NCBI GenBank assembly: GCA_002733735.2
Contig: NVWT02000014.1
Coordinates: forward strand, 66,108-71,712
Length of the DNA: 5,605 nt
Direction of reading: 5' to 3'
Source: Robiginitomaculum sp.
GTDB lineage: Bacteria > Pseudomonadota > Alphaproteobacteria > Caulobacterales > Maricaulaceae
The notes under the pieces are model-generated. The model was not told where the DNA came from, did no database searches, and saw nothing but the letters and a program-made list of their open reading frames with translations. The translations under genes were made by a program, and so were the position numbers. Shown one piece after another: positions 1-5,338 of the stretch. Position 1 is the stretch's first letter, and each line of letters starts with the position of its first letter.

Positions 1-1037
1 CCCGGCAAGGCATAAGGAATGGTGTGGTGCAATGTCACTTGAACCTTGGTCGCACCCAAAGCGGTAGCGGCAAAGCGGACCGACGGCGGAACAGCAGCCA
101 ATGCGTTGCGCGAGGCAATAACAATAGTTGGCAAAACCAACATCGACAAAGCAAAGCCACCTACCAGTGAAGATGAGCGCGGCATGCCAAAGAAATTCAA
201 ATATATTGCCAAAGCAAGTAGCCCAAAAATAATCGATGGAACCGCCGCCAAATTATTGATGTTGACCTCAATCAGATCGGTTAGCTTGTTCTTTGGCGCA
301 AATTCTTCAAGATAAACCGCAGCGCCAATACCAATAGACATTGCGATACTCATACAAACGACGATCGAAAATATCGACCCCATAATACTGCCCAAAATCC
401 CGGCCTGCTCCGGCGCACGACTGTCGCCATTGGTAAAAAAGCTCGTATTAAACACCGAACGCACCGAATTATCCGCCCGCAACTCCTCAAGCCATTTTAT
501 CTGTAAGTCTTTGATTTTTCGCTTGCTCTCATCAATTTCATTGTTGGTTTTCCCCTTGATATACATATCAATCAATGACGAAGCCGGCAGCCAAACTTGA
601 TCAGTGGTGCCAATTATTTCAGGGTTTTTACTAACCATCAAACGCAGATTATTGGCTCCCCCCTTACTAACTAGCTTGTACAGCATGAAGCGTTGTTTAC
701 GCCCCTCGGCCTCAGGGAATTGTTGCTTTAACGAGTTTCGTAGAATTTTGCGGTAATTACCTGTTTCAACCAGGCTTTGATCAAATGTCACAACTATTCG
801 TAATTGCGCCTGAGTAAACGCTGTATAACCATCGGCAATAATACTGGCAAAAAATACCAATAAAAAAATCATTGAGGCAGCAATCGCACTAAACCCAAAA
901 GCACGAAACCTGCGTTCTCTTGCGTGCCGTTTAGCCAAATGCACCTGCTTCTTTTTAGAGCTACCCAGTTTTAACTTAAACGGGTTTTTCTTTTTCTTGT
1001 CGTGCGTCATGGCAATTTTTGTAGTTGGCTTAATCAT
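1..1037 (-). CDS. pstA: Phosphate ABC transporter permease PstA, C-terminus outside window
   Basis: PstA pairs with PstC in the inner membrane to form the phosphate channel of the PstSCAB importer. About 345 codons are visible. Counting from the internal ATG at 1010, there is a Lys-rich cytoplasmic N-terminus, a membrane helix at about residues 38-60, then a long hydrophilic stretch (about 65-195) matching the DUF3333-type insertion of alphaproteobacterial PstA. The permease core follows, with YLEEFAPKN at 233-241 and the EAA-type loop (AATALGATK to IPYALPG) at the window edge. Two starts are possible. ATG at 1037 overlaps the pstC stop by 8 bases and has GAGA five bases upstream. ATG at 1010 has no ribosome binding site. 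I prefer 1037 because it implies translational coupling. The identification is secure; the start is less so. No frameshift was found in the part translated. Confidence 0.93.
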   Translation of the reverse strand, partial: MIKPTTKIAMTHDKKKKNPFKLKLGSSKKKQVHLAKRHARERRFRAFGFSAIAASMIFLLVFFASIIADGYTAFTQAQLRIVVTFDQSLVETGNYRKILRNSLKQQFPEAEGRKQRFMLYKLVSKGGANNLRLMVSKNPEIIGTTDQVWLPASSLIDMYIKGKTNNEIDESKRKIKDLQIKWLEELRADNSVRSVFNTSFFTNGDSRAPEQAGILGSIMGSIFSIVVCMSIAMSIGIGAAVYLEEFAPKNKLTDLIEVNINNLAAVPSIIFGLLALAIYLNFFGMPRSSSLVGGFALSMLVLPTIVIASRNALAAVPPSVRFAATALGATKVQVTLHHTIPYALP

Positions 1038-1941
1038 ATTGTTCTCGATATTTTCGGCTAATGAACAAAGCCGCCACATTCAAAACAAGGGTAAAGAAAA
1101 ACAACGTCAACCCAAGAGCAAAGGCCGCCAGAGTTTTCGCGCTATCAAACTCTTGATCACCAACCAGTAAAGTAACAATTTGCACGGTTACCGTAGTTAC
1201 CGCTTCAAATGGATTAGCGGTTAATTTTGCTGCTAACCCTGCGGCCATAACCACAATCATAGTCTCGCCAATACCTCTGGAGACACCCAATAACATGGCA
1301 CTGATAATACCCGGTAACGCTGCCGGTATCACTACCAAACGCACGGTTTCAGAACGGGTTGCACCCATGCCGGTAGATGCGTCTTTTAGCGATTGCGGAA
1401 CAGCGTTCATTGCATCATTCGAGAGCGACATGACATATGGTATGATCATAATGCCCATGACTATTCCGGTGATCATCGCACTTTCCGAGGCAATCGAAAG
1501 TCCAAAGAAGTCCCCGACCCCACGCAAAAATGGCGAGAAAGTAATTACTGCAAAATATCCGTAAACCACCGTTGGCACACCGGCCAACATTTCCAATATT
1601 GGTTTGATAGAAGTAACGGTTTTTTTAGGGGCATATTCGCTTAAATATATCGCCGAGAACAGGCCAACTGGCGCGGCAATACACATGGCAATAAAGGTGA
1701 TCAACACTGTACCCATAAACAAAGGCACTGCGCCGAACGAGCCGGAGCTACCAGCTTGATCGGCTCGCATCGCAGTTTGCGGTGACCATTGGGTTCCGAA
1801 CAAGAAATCCCAAACCGGAACAATATTAAAGAATCTAATCGATTCAAATAAAACAGAAAAAACAATCAACACGGTTATCAGCACAGAAAACGCTGCGCAC
1901 ATAAAGAAGTAACCTTTAATTATTTTATCAAATCTAGCCAT
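1030..1941 (-). CDS. pstC: Phosphate ABC transporter permease PstC
   Basis: PstC is the second inner-membrane permease subunit of PstSCAB. The 303-residue protein has a first membrane helix at about 10-32, then the signature ESIRFFNI...FLFGTQWSP (33-53) and ADQAGSSGSFGAVP (60-73), and further helices. The EAA loop that docks on the ATPase PstB lies at about 187-212 (DASTGMGATRS...IPAALPG), followed by SRGIGETM (221-228). The length is close to E. coli PstC (about 319) but shorter than many alphaproteobacterial PstC proteins, which as I recall carry an extra N-terminal domain; that domain is absent here. An in-frame TAA four codons upstream of the ATG rules out a longer start. The ribosome binding site is weak. 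The gene begins 48 bases after pstS and overlaps the preferred pstA start. Confidence 0.96.
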   Translation of the reverse strand: MARFDKIIKGYFFMCAAFSVLITVLIVFSVLFESIRFFNIVPVWDFLFGTQWSPQTAMRADQAGSSGSFGAVPLFMGTVLITFIAMCIAAPVGLFSAIYLSEYAPKKTVTSIKPILEMLAGVPTVVYGYFAVITFSPFLRGVGDFFGLSIASESAMITGIVMGIMIIPYVMSLSNDAMNAVPQSLKDASTGMGATRSETVRLVVIPAALPGIISAMLLGVSRGIGETMIVVMAAGLAAKLTANPFEAVTTVTVQIVTLLVGDQEFDSAKTLAAFALGLTLFFFTLVLNVAALFISRKYREQYD

Positions 1942-1967
1942 AATTTCAGCTTATACACACCTCTTAT

Positions 1968-1988
1968 AGACCCTGCCAACCGGGGTCT
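1968..1988 (-). promoter_or_regulatory. Stem-loop between pstS and pstC
   Basis: In the pstS-pstC gap the mRNA can form AGACCC pairing with GGGTCT around a 9-base loop. No T-run follows, so it is not a normal terminator. Hairpins between a binding-protein gene and its permease genes often protect the upstream message or reduce downstream reading, which would give more PstS than PstC and PstA. That role is inferred from position only. Confidence 0.45.
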
Positions 1989-1989
1989 G

Positions 1990-3021
1990 TCATTTAATCA
2001 TTGCCGCAGCTTTTCGGGTTTTATCTAAGTCTTCTTTTGATAAGGGTATTAGCCCTTTTTCCACCAAATAGCCTTCTTCACCAATTGCAATATCACTAAC
2101 CAATTCTAGGGCAAATTCTTTCACGCCAGGGATCATTCCAGAATGAACATTTTTTGCATAAACAAACAATGGTCTAGATACTCCATAACTGCCGCTGGAA
2201 ATATTTTCAAAAGACGGCTCGACACCATCTATGACACTGCCTTGTACTGTTGCACCGTTTTCATCAAGAAAACTAAATCCGAAAATGCCAAGAGCTTGTT
2301 TATTGGCGATTAGTTTTTGCACAATCAAATTATCATTCTCGCCAACTTCGATATACCGACCATCTTCACGAACCAAATGGCAGGTTTTCTTACGATGCTT
2401 CTTATCGGGAAAAGCGGCGATGAACTCTGGCAAATCCTTACAAGACGGCTCCAACACCAACTCGACAAACGCATCACGAGTTCCAGATGTTGGTGGCGGG
2501 CCATAAACTTCGATTTTTTGATCCGGCAAAGACGGATCAACTTCATTCCAGTTTTGATAAAAATTATCAACCAACTCACCGTCTAATGGTATTTGCTTAG
2601 CCAAAGCCAAGAACATTTGTCTCTTGGTAAGTTCAAAGCGTTCAACCTCAACAGAATTAGCCAAAACAATACCGTCATAGCCAATTTTAAGTTCGGCAAT
2701 TTCCATGATGTTGTTTTTTGCACAGCGATCAATTTCGCTTTGTTTTATTGCTCTTGAGGCATTACTAAAGTCAGGGTATTTCCCGCCAATGCCAGAACAA
2801 AACAACTTAAAGCCGCCGCCGGTTCCGGTTGCTTCGATAATTGGCGTTTTGAATTTGCTATTATTACCAAACTCTTCGGCAGCCACCGTTACAAACGGAT
2901 AAACAGTTGAAGAACCAACAACTCTGATTTGCTCTCTAACTTTGCTCGAATTAGCACCACAAGCGATAACTGACAGTGATAGGTAAAGCATTACCAGACC
3001 AAATAAAGTTCTTTTTAACAT
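1990..3021 (-). CDS. pstS: Phosphate-binding lipoprotein PstS
   Basis: PstS captures phosphate in the periplasm and hands it to PstCA. The 343-residue protein starts with a lipoprotein signal: Lys-Arg at 3-4, a hydrophobic stretch, and lipobox VIAC with the modified cysteine at 21, so it should be anchored by lipid. Phosphate-contacting segments are visible: VGSSTVYPF (35-43), GTGGGFK (66-72), SNASRAI (86-92) and PTSGTRD (177-183). Other family wording includes KIGYDGIVLANS, GENDNLIVQK and GIFGFSFLDENG. The length and order fit the alphaproteobacterial PstS family without gaps. The ATG at 3021 has AGAG about seven bases upstream. It is the first gene of the operon, with a Pho box and promoter in front of it, so phosphate-starvation induction is expected. 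Confidence 0.97.
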   Translation of the reverse strand: MLKRTLFGLVMLYLSLSVIACGANSSKVREQIRVVGSSTVYPFVTVAAEEFGNNSKFKTPIIEATGTGGGFKLFCSGIGGKYPDFSNASRAIKQSEIDRCAKNNIMEIAELKIGYDGIVLANSVEVERFELTKRQMFLALAKQIPLDGELVDNFYQNWNEVDPSLPDQKIEVYGPPPTSGTRDAFVELVLEPSCKDLPEFIAAFPDKKHRKKTCHLVREDGRYIEVGENDNLIVQKLIANKQALGIFGFSFLDENGATVQGSVIDGVEPSFENISSGSYGVSRPLFVYAKNVHSGMIPGVKEFALELVSDIAIGEEGYLVEKGLIPLSKEDLDKTRKAAAMIK

Positions 3022-3048
3022 GGCTTTTCTCTAAGTTTTATTTTGGTA

Positions 3049-3076
3049 ATTATATTGCTTACTTGACATACCGCAA
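3049..3076 (-). promoter_or_regulatory. Candidate promoter of pstS
   Basis: On the minus strand a perfect -10 box TATAAT (3054-3049) is preceded, after 16 bases, by a weak -35 TTGCGG (3076-3071). Transcription would start near 3042, giving a leader of about 20 bases. A poor -35 next to an activator site is typical of PhoB-dependent promoters. In the classic E. coli layout the -10 lies about 11 bases from the Pho box; here that spacing would use TATGTC (3070-3065), a poorer box. I therefore cannot decide between the two. Confidence 0.5.
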
Positions 3077-3083
3077 CTATAAT
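3055..3083 (+). promoter_or_regulatory. Candidate promoter of the arsR-type gene
   Basis: A perfect -10 TATAAT (3078-3083) lies 17 bases after TTGCTT (3055-3060), a half-consensus -35. The start would be near 3090, leaving a leader of about 40 bases before the ATG at 3132. A TTGACA at 3063-3068 is only 9 bases from the -10, too close to be its partner. Confidence 0.45.
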
Positions 3084-3099
3084 TTCAGTATTATGACAT
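3082..3099 (-). promoter_or_regulatory. Pho box (PhoB binding site) upstream of pstS
   Basis: Read on the minus strand, the 18 bases ATGTCATAATACTGAAAT match the Pho box consensus CTGTCATAWAWCTGTCAY at 14 of 18 positions, with two half-sites 11 bases apart. The first half is near perfect (TGTCATAA) and the second is degenerate (CTGAAAT). It lies directly upstream of the pstS promoter, as expected for PhoB activation. It also covers the predicted transcription start of the divergent arsR gene. Confidence 0.7.
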
Positions 3100-3107
3100 T
3101 ATCATAA
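3091..3107. promoter_or_regulatory. Inverted repeat, candidate operator for the ArsR-type regulator
   Basis: TTATGA and TCATAA form a perfect 6-bp dyad around CATTA. It sits at the predicted start of the regulator's own transcript and shares nine bases with the Pho box (3091-3099). ArsR-family repressors usually bind AT-rich dyads at their own promoters, so autoregulation is the simplest reading. Binding has not been shown. Confidence 0.45.
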
Positions 3108-3131
3108 ATATCGAAATGAAAGTAATAGCGA

Positions 3132-3437
3132 ATGAAAGCCAGAACAGCCGTAATAGCCTTTGATTCTCTGTCACATAGCGGGAGATTAAAGATATTCCGC
3201 AAGCTAATAAAACGCGGAAAAACCGGACTTGGCGCAGCAGAGTTATGCAAAATAATGGACATACCACCGGCGACATTGTCGTTTCATATGTCAAAACTAA
3301 TAAATGGCGACTTGGTTACTTCACACAAAAAAGGCAAATTCATCACCTATACGGCCAACCCAAAACAAGTAACAAAAATCATCAACTTTCTAATGGATAA
3401 ATGTTACCTTGAGAACGAAAATAAAACAGCTGCATAA
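3132..3437 (+). CDS. ArsR/SmtB-family winged-helix transcriptional regulator
   Basis: A 101-residue DNA-binding protein. It opens with the family segment FDSLSHSGRLKIFRKLIKRG (10-29), continues with the helix-turn-helix GLGAAELCKIMDIPPATLSFHMSKLINGDLV (32-62; recognition helix about 46-57) and ends with the wing KKGKFITYTAN (66-76). This wording matches the group often annotated as ArsR in arsenic loci. It lacks a clear arsenite site: the only cysteines are Cys39 and Cys91, with no ELCVCDL motif and no C-terminal Cys pair. Its ligand is therefore unknown and an arsenic role is unproven. A GAAAG lies nine bases before the ATG. A second ATG at 3116 in another frame gives a 15-codon ORF overlapping the start. 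The gene is divergent from pstS, with overlapping control sites. Confidence 0.88.
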   Translation: MKARTAVIAFDSLSHSGRLKIFRKLIKRGKTGLGAAELCKIMDIPPATLSFHMSKLINGDLVTSHKKGKFITYTANPKQVTKIINFLMDKCYLENENKTAA

Positions 3438-3440
3438 TAA

Positions 3441-3455
3441 ATCAACTGAGTTGAT
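3441..3455 (+). terminator. Hairpin just after the arsR-type gene
   Basis: ATCAAC and GTTGAT form a perfect 6-bp stem with a 3-base loop, four bases after the stop codon. A GTTTT stretch follows about 7 bases later. The stem is AT-rich and the T-run short, so termination would be weak. Confidence 0.35.
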
Positions 3456-3500
3456 GACGGCGTTTTGATAGTCAATATCTAGACCCTCACCATTCGATCA

Positions 3501-3521
3501 AAATTGAGCGCTACTCAATTT
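3501..3521. terminator. Candidate bidirectional terminator between convergent genes
   Basis: AAATTGAG and CTCAATTT make a perfect 8-bp stem with loop CGCTA. It stands between the end of the arsR-type gene and the end of the protease gene, which converge. The minus-strand copy continues into a short T-run (TTTT). Two smaller hairpins (3585-3598 and 3603-3617) lie nearer the protease stop codon. The rest of 3438-3612 shows no gene. Confidence 0.45.
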
Positions 3522-3612
3522 ATATCCTCACCCTTGTATCTGCATCTGGTTATTGATCACTCGTTTGGGATGAATGGGCAGACAACCATAGCGATGGTAT
3601 GTCATAGAAAGA

Positions 3613-4266
3613 CTATGCCGTTGCCTGTATATTTTTCCAATATTTTATGTAGACACCAACGATCACAATCATGATAAAATAGGCTATTATTAACGTCAAA
3701 TTGCTCTCAAAGTGATTCAAATTAGAATGTACGGAAAATACATATGTGCCATCGGATAGTTGGTTGGAAGTGGGAGTGAGAATATAGCCAAACATATTAT
3801 TAGCAAAATGCAGGCCAATCGCGCTACTTAAGCTACCGGTTTGCAGAACAAGTATGGAGGCTGCAACACCAAGTAGAAATACTCTGATTAGATATAGCCA
3901 CGAAGTCGTGTCAGATATTCGACCCTCAATATGAGTTGCTGCAAAAACAACATTTACAAAGAAAACCACCAACCATGTATTCGTCGTGAAGGTAGAGAGC
4001 ACGCGGGTCAAATACCCTCGAAAAAGCAACTCCTCCATTACACAAGAGATCAAAATTAAAACCGTATAAAGTAAAACAATATCAAAATTGTCGCTCTTGA
4101 TGCCTTTTTCTATGAGAACTCGGCCGCCTGTTATATGCAGTAAGTATGCTCTAAGAGCCAAAATACATAAAAATAAAACAAAACAAACAAACAAACAAAC
4201 AAACAGTATTTTTAAATTAAATTTACTATCTAATGAAAAAAAACAAAGAAATCTTGTTTGTGCCAA
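3613..4266 (-). CDS. CPBP (Abi) family intramembrane metalloprotease, catalytic part
   Basis: This frame encodes 217 residues from a TTG at 4266, with several membrane helices and all three CPBP motifs. Motif 1 is EExxxR (E78, E79, R83 in VMEELLFRG), motif 2 is FxxxH (F108, H112) and motif 3 is HxxxN (H153, N157). CPBP proteins are Rce1-like metal-dependent membrane proteases. Bacterial members are linked to bacteriocin self-immunity and protein processing, but most have no known substrate. The TTG start has no ribosome binding site, and the upstream frame (4230-4508) supplies membrane segments that look like the missing N-terminus. One extra T in the T8 run at 4236-4243 would join them into a protein of about 298 residues. 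The DNA is more AT-rich than the pst genes, which may mean separate acquisition. Confidence 0.85.
   Translation of the reverse strand: MAQTRFLCFFSLDSKFNLKILFVCLFVCFVLFLCILALRAYLLHITGGRVLIEKGIKSDNFDIVLLYTVLILISCVMEELLFRGYLTRVLSTFTTNTWLVVFFVNVVFAATHIEGRISDTTSWLYLIRVFLLGVAASILVLQTGSLSSAIGLHFANNMFGYILTPTSNQLSDGTYVFSVHSNLNHFESNLTLIIAYFIMIVIVGVYIKYWKNIQATA
4181..4205 (-). repeat. Tetranucleotide repeat (GTTT)6 inside the protease gene
   Basis: Six perfect AAAC units plus one base (GTTT on the coding strand), encoding about residues 21-29 of the downstream frame within a membrane helix. Each unit gained or lost shifts the reading frame, because four is not a multiple of three. Such tracts inside coding regions are typical of phase-variable genes. 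Confidence 0.9.
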
Positions 4267-4508
4267 AACTTGATCACGAAAACCATTACCACTACCAGAA
4301 TTATGCTGAAACTGTGATCTCGTATCATAGCACTATGTGCCGCATAACTTCTCGGATGTAAGAAATTTTTTGATTCACTAAAATAAGCAATGCTTAAATC
4401 AATCGAAGGAAGAGAAAGTCCGTAAATCAGGCTACCAATGATCAAACAACCAATGATGCCGAGTGAATATAGGGCCTTTGCGGGTAATTTTTGTGGCCAA
4501 TTCAGCAC
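4230..4508 (-). pseudogene. N-terminal segment of the split CPBP protease gene
   Basis: This 92-codon frame starts at a GTG (4508) with GGA eight bases upstream, and an in-frame TAG six codons earlier limits it. It encodes a membrane helix at about 13-30, a hydrophilic stretch (about 36-64) and a second helix (about 67-83). It then stops at TAG (4232-4230) three bases after the T8 run at 4243-4236. Adding one T changes the end from VFFH-stop to VFFSLDSKF..., running directly into the catalytic frame. The two frames overlap by 37 bases, so I read them as one gene interrupted by a homopolymer length change, by a sequencing error, or by slippage that the cell corrects. An independent small membrane protein is less likely. 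Confidence 0.6.
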
Positions 4509-4621
4509 GTATAAAATCCATAACTAAAAGACCATAAAACTAACTTCACACCGTAAGTCTAGCAAGTAATGTTAATCAAGCAATACTTGAACCAACGTTA
4601 ACAAGCTTCTTAAATCTTAAA
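4509..4621. other. Intergenic region with a short dyad
   Basis: This stretch lies upstream of the protease gene and downstream of the ferredoxin remnant. It is AT-rich and contains a 5-bp inverted repeat, TCAAG-CAATA-CTTGA (4576-4590), near GTTAA motifs on both sides (4571-4575 and 4597-4602). It should hold the protease promoter on the minus strand, but I found no convincing -35/-10 pair. The dyad could be an operator. Confidence 0.35.
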
Positions 4622-4723
4622 TTACTCGTCCGGCTCTGATCCCGGTGCCAAGGTTAGCTGTAGTCCGTCAAATTCTTCAGACATTAAAATCTGGCACGAC
4701 AGGCGCGAATTGTCCTGCACCAT
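4622..4723 (-). pseudogene. C-terminal remnant of a [2Fe-2S] ferredoxin gene
   Basis: Read on the minus strand, the 33 codons ending at TAA (4624-4622) include NSRLSCQI, then LMSEEFDGLQLTLAP. This is the conserved C-terminus of adrenodoxin/ISC-type [2Fe-2S] ferredoxins, where the Cys in LSCQ is the fourth cluster ligand. The other three ligands (CxxxxxCxxC) and some 70 residues are missing. The frame meets a TGA three codons before the Met at 4723, and similarity to the family fades at about 4720. The gene is therefore truncated at its 5' side and cannot make a working ferredoxin. The break coincides with a sequence resembling an insertion element end, which suggests the cause. Confidence 0.75.
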
Positions 4724-4725
4724 GT

Positions 4726-4750
4726 GGACTCACGTTTGAAGTGCAACACT
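4726..4750 (+). mobile_element. Possible IS30-family terminal inverted repeat (remnant)
   Basis: The sequence begins GGACTCACG and continues TTTGAAGTGCAACAC, starting where the ferredoxin homology ends. From memory, a TTGAAGTGCRACA core is common at ends of IS30-family elements such as ISAba125. No matching inverted end and no transposase frame (the expected DDE or helix-turn-helix wording) is present to the right in this window. This would therefore be a decayed or one-ended remnant. The call rests on a short remembered motif. Confidence 0.3.
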
Positions 4751-4883
4751 GTTAAGGTGTTATTGCGATGGGATATATATTCGGGTGTTTTGATATTTCA
4801 CCGCGAGACAAATAGAATATTATTAACTAGGTGCGACCGCGCCCATTTTAAGATTTGGGGCAATCGTTTGCCGCGCCGTCGCA

Positions 4884-4906
4884 GGTCATTGCGAAGCAAT
4901 TTGACC
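4884..4906. repeat. Small extragenic palindrome with CATTGCGAAGCAAT core
   Basis: GGTC-ATTGC-GAA-GCAAT-TT-GACC folds into a 9-bp stem with a 2-base bulge and 3-base loop. The core resembles the short GTCATTGCGA...GAAGCAAT palindromes scattered between genes in many bacterial genomes. Frames through it (4724-4930 plus, 5022-4798 minus) have Arg-rich products of the kind such repeats produce, so I do not treat them as genes. Confidence 0.5.
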
Positions 4907-4917
4907 GCCAGACAAAA

Positions 4918-5055
4918 GAAGGGTGAATAAGGGGCACGTGACCCTTCACACGTAACCCTTAAATAACAATCATTGGCAAAGACTGCCCATAAATTGAGGG
5001 TTAATTGGCAAAGATTTAGCACTCATTGCCCCTTACTCACTCTTGAATGAAGGGG
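4918..5055. repeat. Cluster of short repeats built on AAGGG/CCCTT and ATTGGCAAAGA
   Basis: Several repeats are packed together. GAAGGGT (4918-4924) pairs with ACCCTTC (4941-4947). A 14-base tandem pair CACGTgACCCTTcA / CACGTaACCCTTaA occupies 4935-4948 and 4949-4962. TAACCCT (4953-4959) is inverted as AGGGTTA (4997-5003). ATTGGCAAAGA occurs twice in direct orientation (4972-4982 and 5004-5014). CCCCTT (5029-5034) is inverted as AAGGGG (5050-5055). No convincing gene is present. The region may be a degenerate repeat element or a multi-site regulatory region. Confidence 0.6.
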
Positions 5056-5088
5056 ATAAGTTGCAAGTATACCCGCTTTATTCGCGCT

Positions 5089-5097
5089 TGCTATAAT
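5089..5097 (+). promoter_or_regulatory. Extended -10 promoter (TGCTATAAT)
   Basis: TG-C-TATAAT is a perfect extended -10 element, and transcription should start near 5104. The -35 position (about 5069-5074, ATACCC) is poor, which extended -10 promoters tolerate. It reads toward the boxA-like site and the secreted-protein gene. Confidence 0.6.
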
Positions 5098-5113
5098 GGT
5101 GGTGCAGATGGCT

Positions 5114-5142
5114 CTAACAGGTTAGTTTGCGGCTCTTTGACA
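5114..5142 (+). promoter_or_regulatory. boxB-like hairpin plus boxA-like antitermination site
   Basis: CTAACAGGTTAG (5114-5125) forms a small hairpin. Five bases later comes GGCTCTTTGACA (5131-5142), matching the rRNA-leader boxA TGCTCTTTAACA at 10 of 12 positions; the GACA ending is common in alphaproteobacterial rRNA leaders. Hairpin followed by boxA is the arrangement bound by NusB-NusE to let polymerase read through terminators. Here no 16S gene follows within the window. Confidence 0.5.
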
Positions 5143-5305
5143 TGGTAAATACGCCCTAATCTCAATAAAACGTGGGTTTTGGTGGTGGTTGCTAAAAACG
5201 GTTATCATGGCAAGAATTGTTTCCTGCCGTGCAGTTTTGAGTTTTATCCGCTGGAAAAACGCTTAAAAGTGAAACTGGTTTTATTTTCGAGTATACTCCG
5301 TCGAC

Positions 5306-5330
5306 CCAAAAAGTGGTTACCGGTTTTTGG
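5306..5330 (+). repeat. Imperfect palindrome CCAAAAA...TTTTTGG
   Basis: CCAAAAA (5306-5312) pairs with TTTTTGG (5324-5330), with a G-G mismatch and an inner GG/CC pair, giving a hairpin just before the next start codon. Similar AAAAAGTGG..ACCGGTTTTTGG palindromes are, as I recall, frequent between genes in Rhizobiales-type alphaproteobacteria. It may be a dispersed repeat or a leader hairpin. Confidence 0.5.
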
Positions 5331-5338
5331 TTAAGTTG

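Larger units (their letters stand above)
5104..5338 (+). other. Long leader between the promoter and the secreted-protein gene
   Basis: About 235 bases with no recognised gene or known RNA family. It holds the boxB/boxA-like site (5114-5142), the 10-base palindrome GAGTATACTC (5289-5298) and the palindrome at 5306-5330. A 50-codon frame, GTG 5182 to TAA 5334, ends four bases before the next start codon. Its product (VVVAKNGYHGKN...) matches no family I know, and its last residues come from the palindrome, so it may be chance or a leader peptide. Confidence 0.4.

Noticed and set aside
2231..2902. Several frames of 65-91 codons on the plus strand, and one of 84 codons on the minus strand, inside pstS
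   Set aside because: They are shadows of pstS, whose own frame is clearly the coding one with conserved motifs throughout.
3063..3068. TTGACA as the -35 box of the regulator's promoter
   Set aside because: Only 9 bases separate it from TATAAT at 3078; the next -10-like box (TATTAT at 3089) is 20 bases away. TTGCTT at 3055 with a 17-base spacer fits better.
3077..3294. Minus-strand frames of 61 and 67 codons opposite the arsR-type gene
   Set aside because: They overlap a well-supported winged-helix gene and the Pho box region and show no family features.
4724..4930. Plus-strand frame of 68 codons starting at GTG
   Set aside because: It starts at the insertion-like junction, crosses the palindrome at 4884-4906, is Arg-rich at its end and matches no family or transposase wording.
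4798..5022. Minus-strand frame of 74 codons with a GGGG six bases before its GTG
   Set aside because: Its sequence is produced by the repeat cluster and palindrome and it has no recognisable protein pattern. The good ribosome-binding-like site is part of the CCCCTT/AAGGGG repeats.
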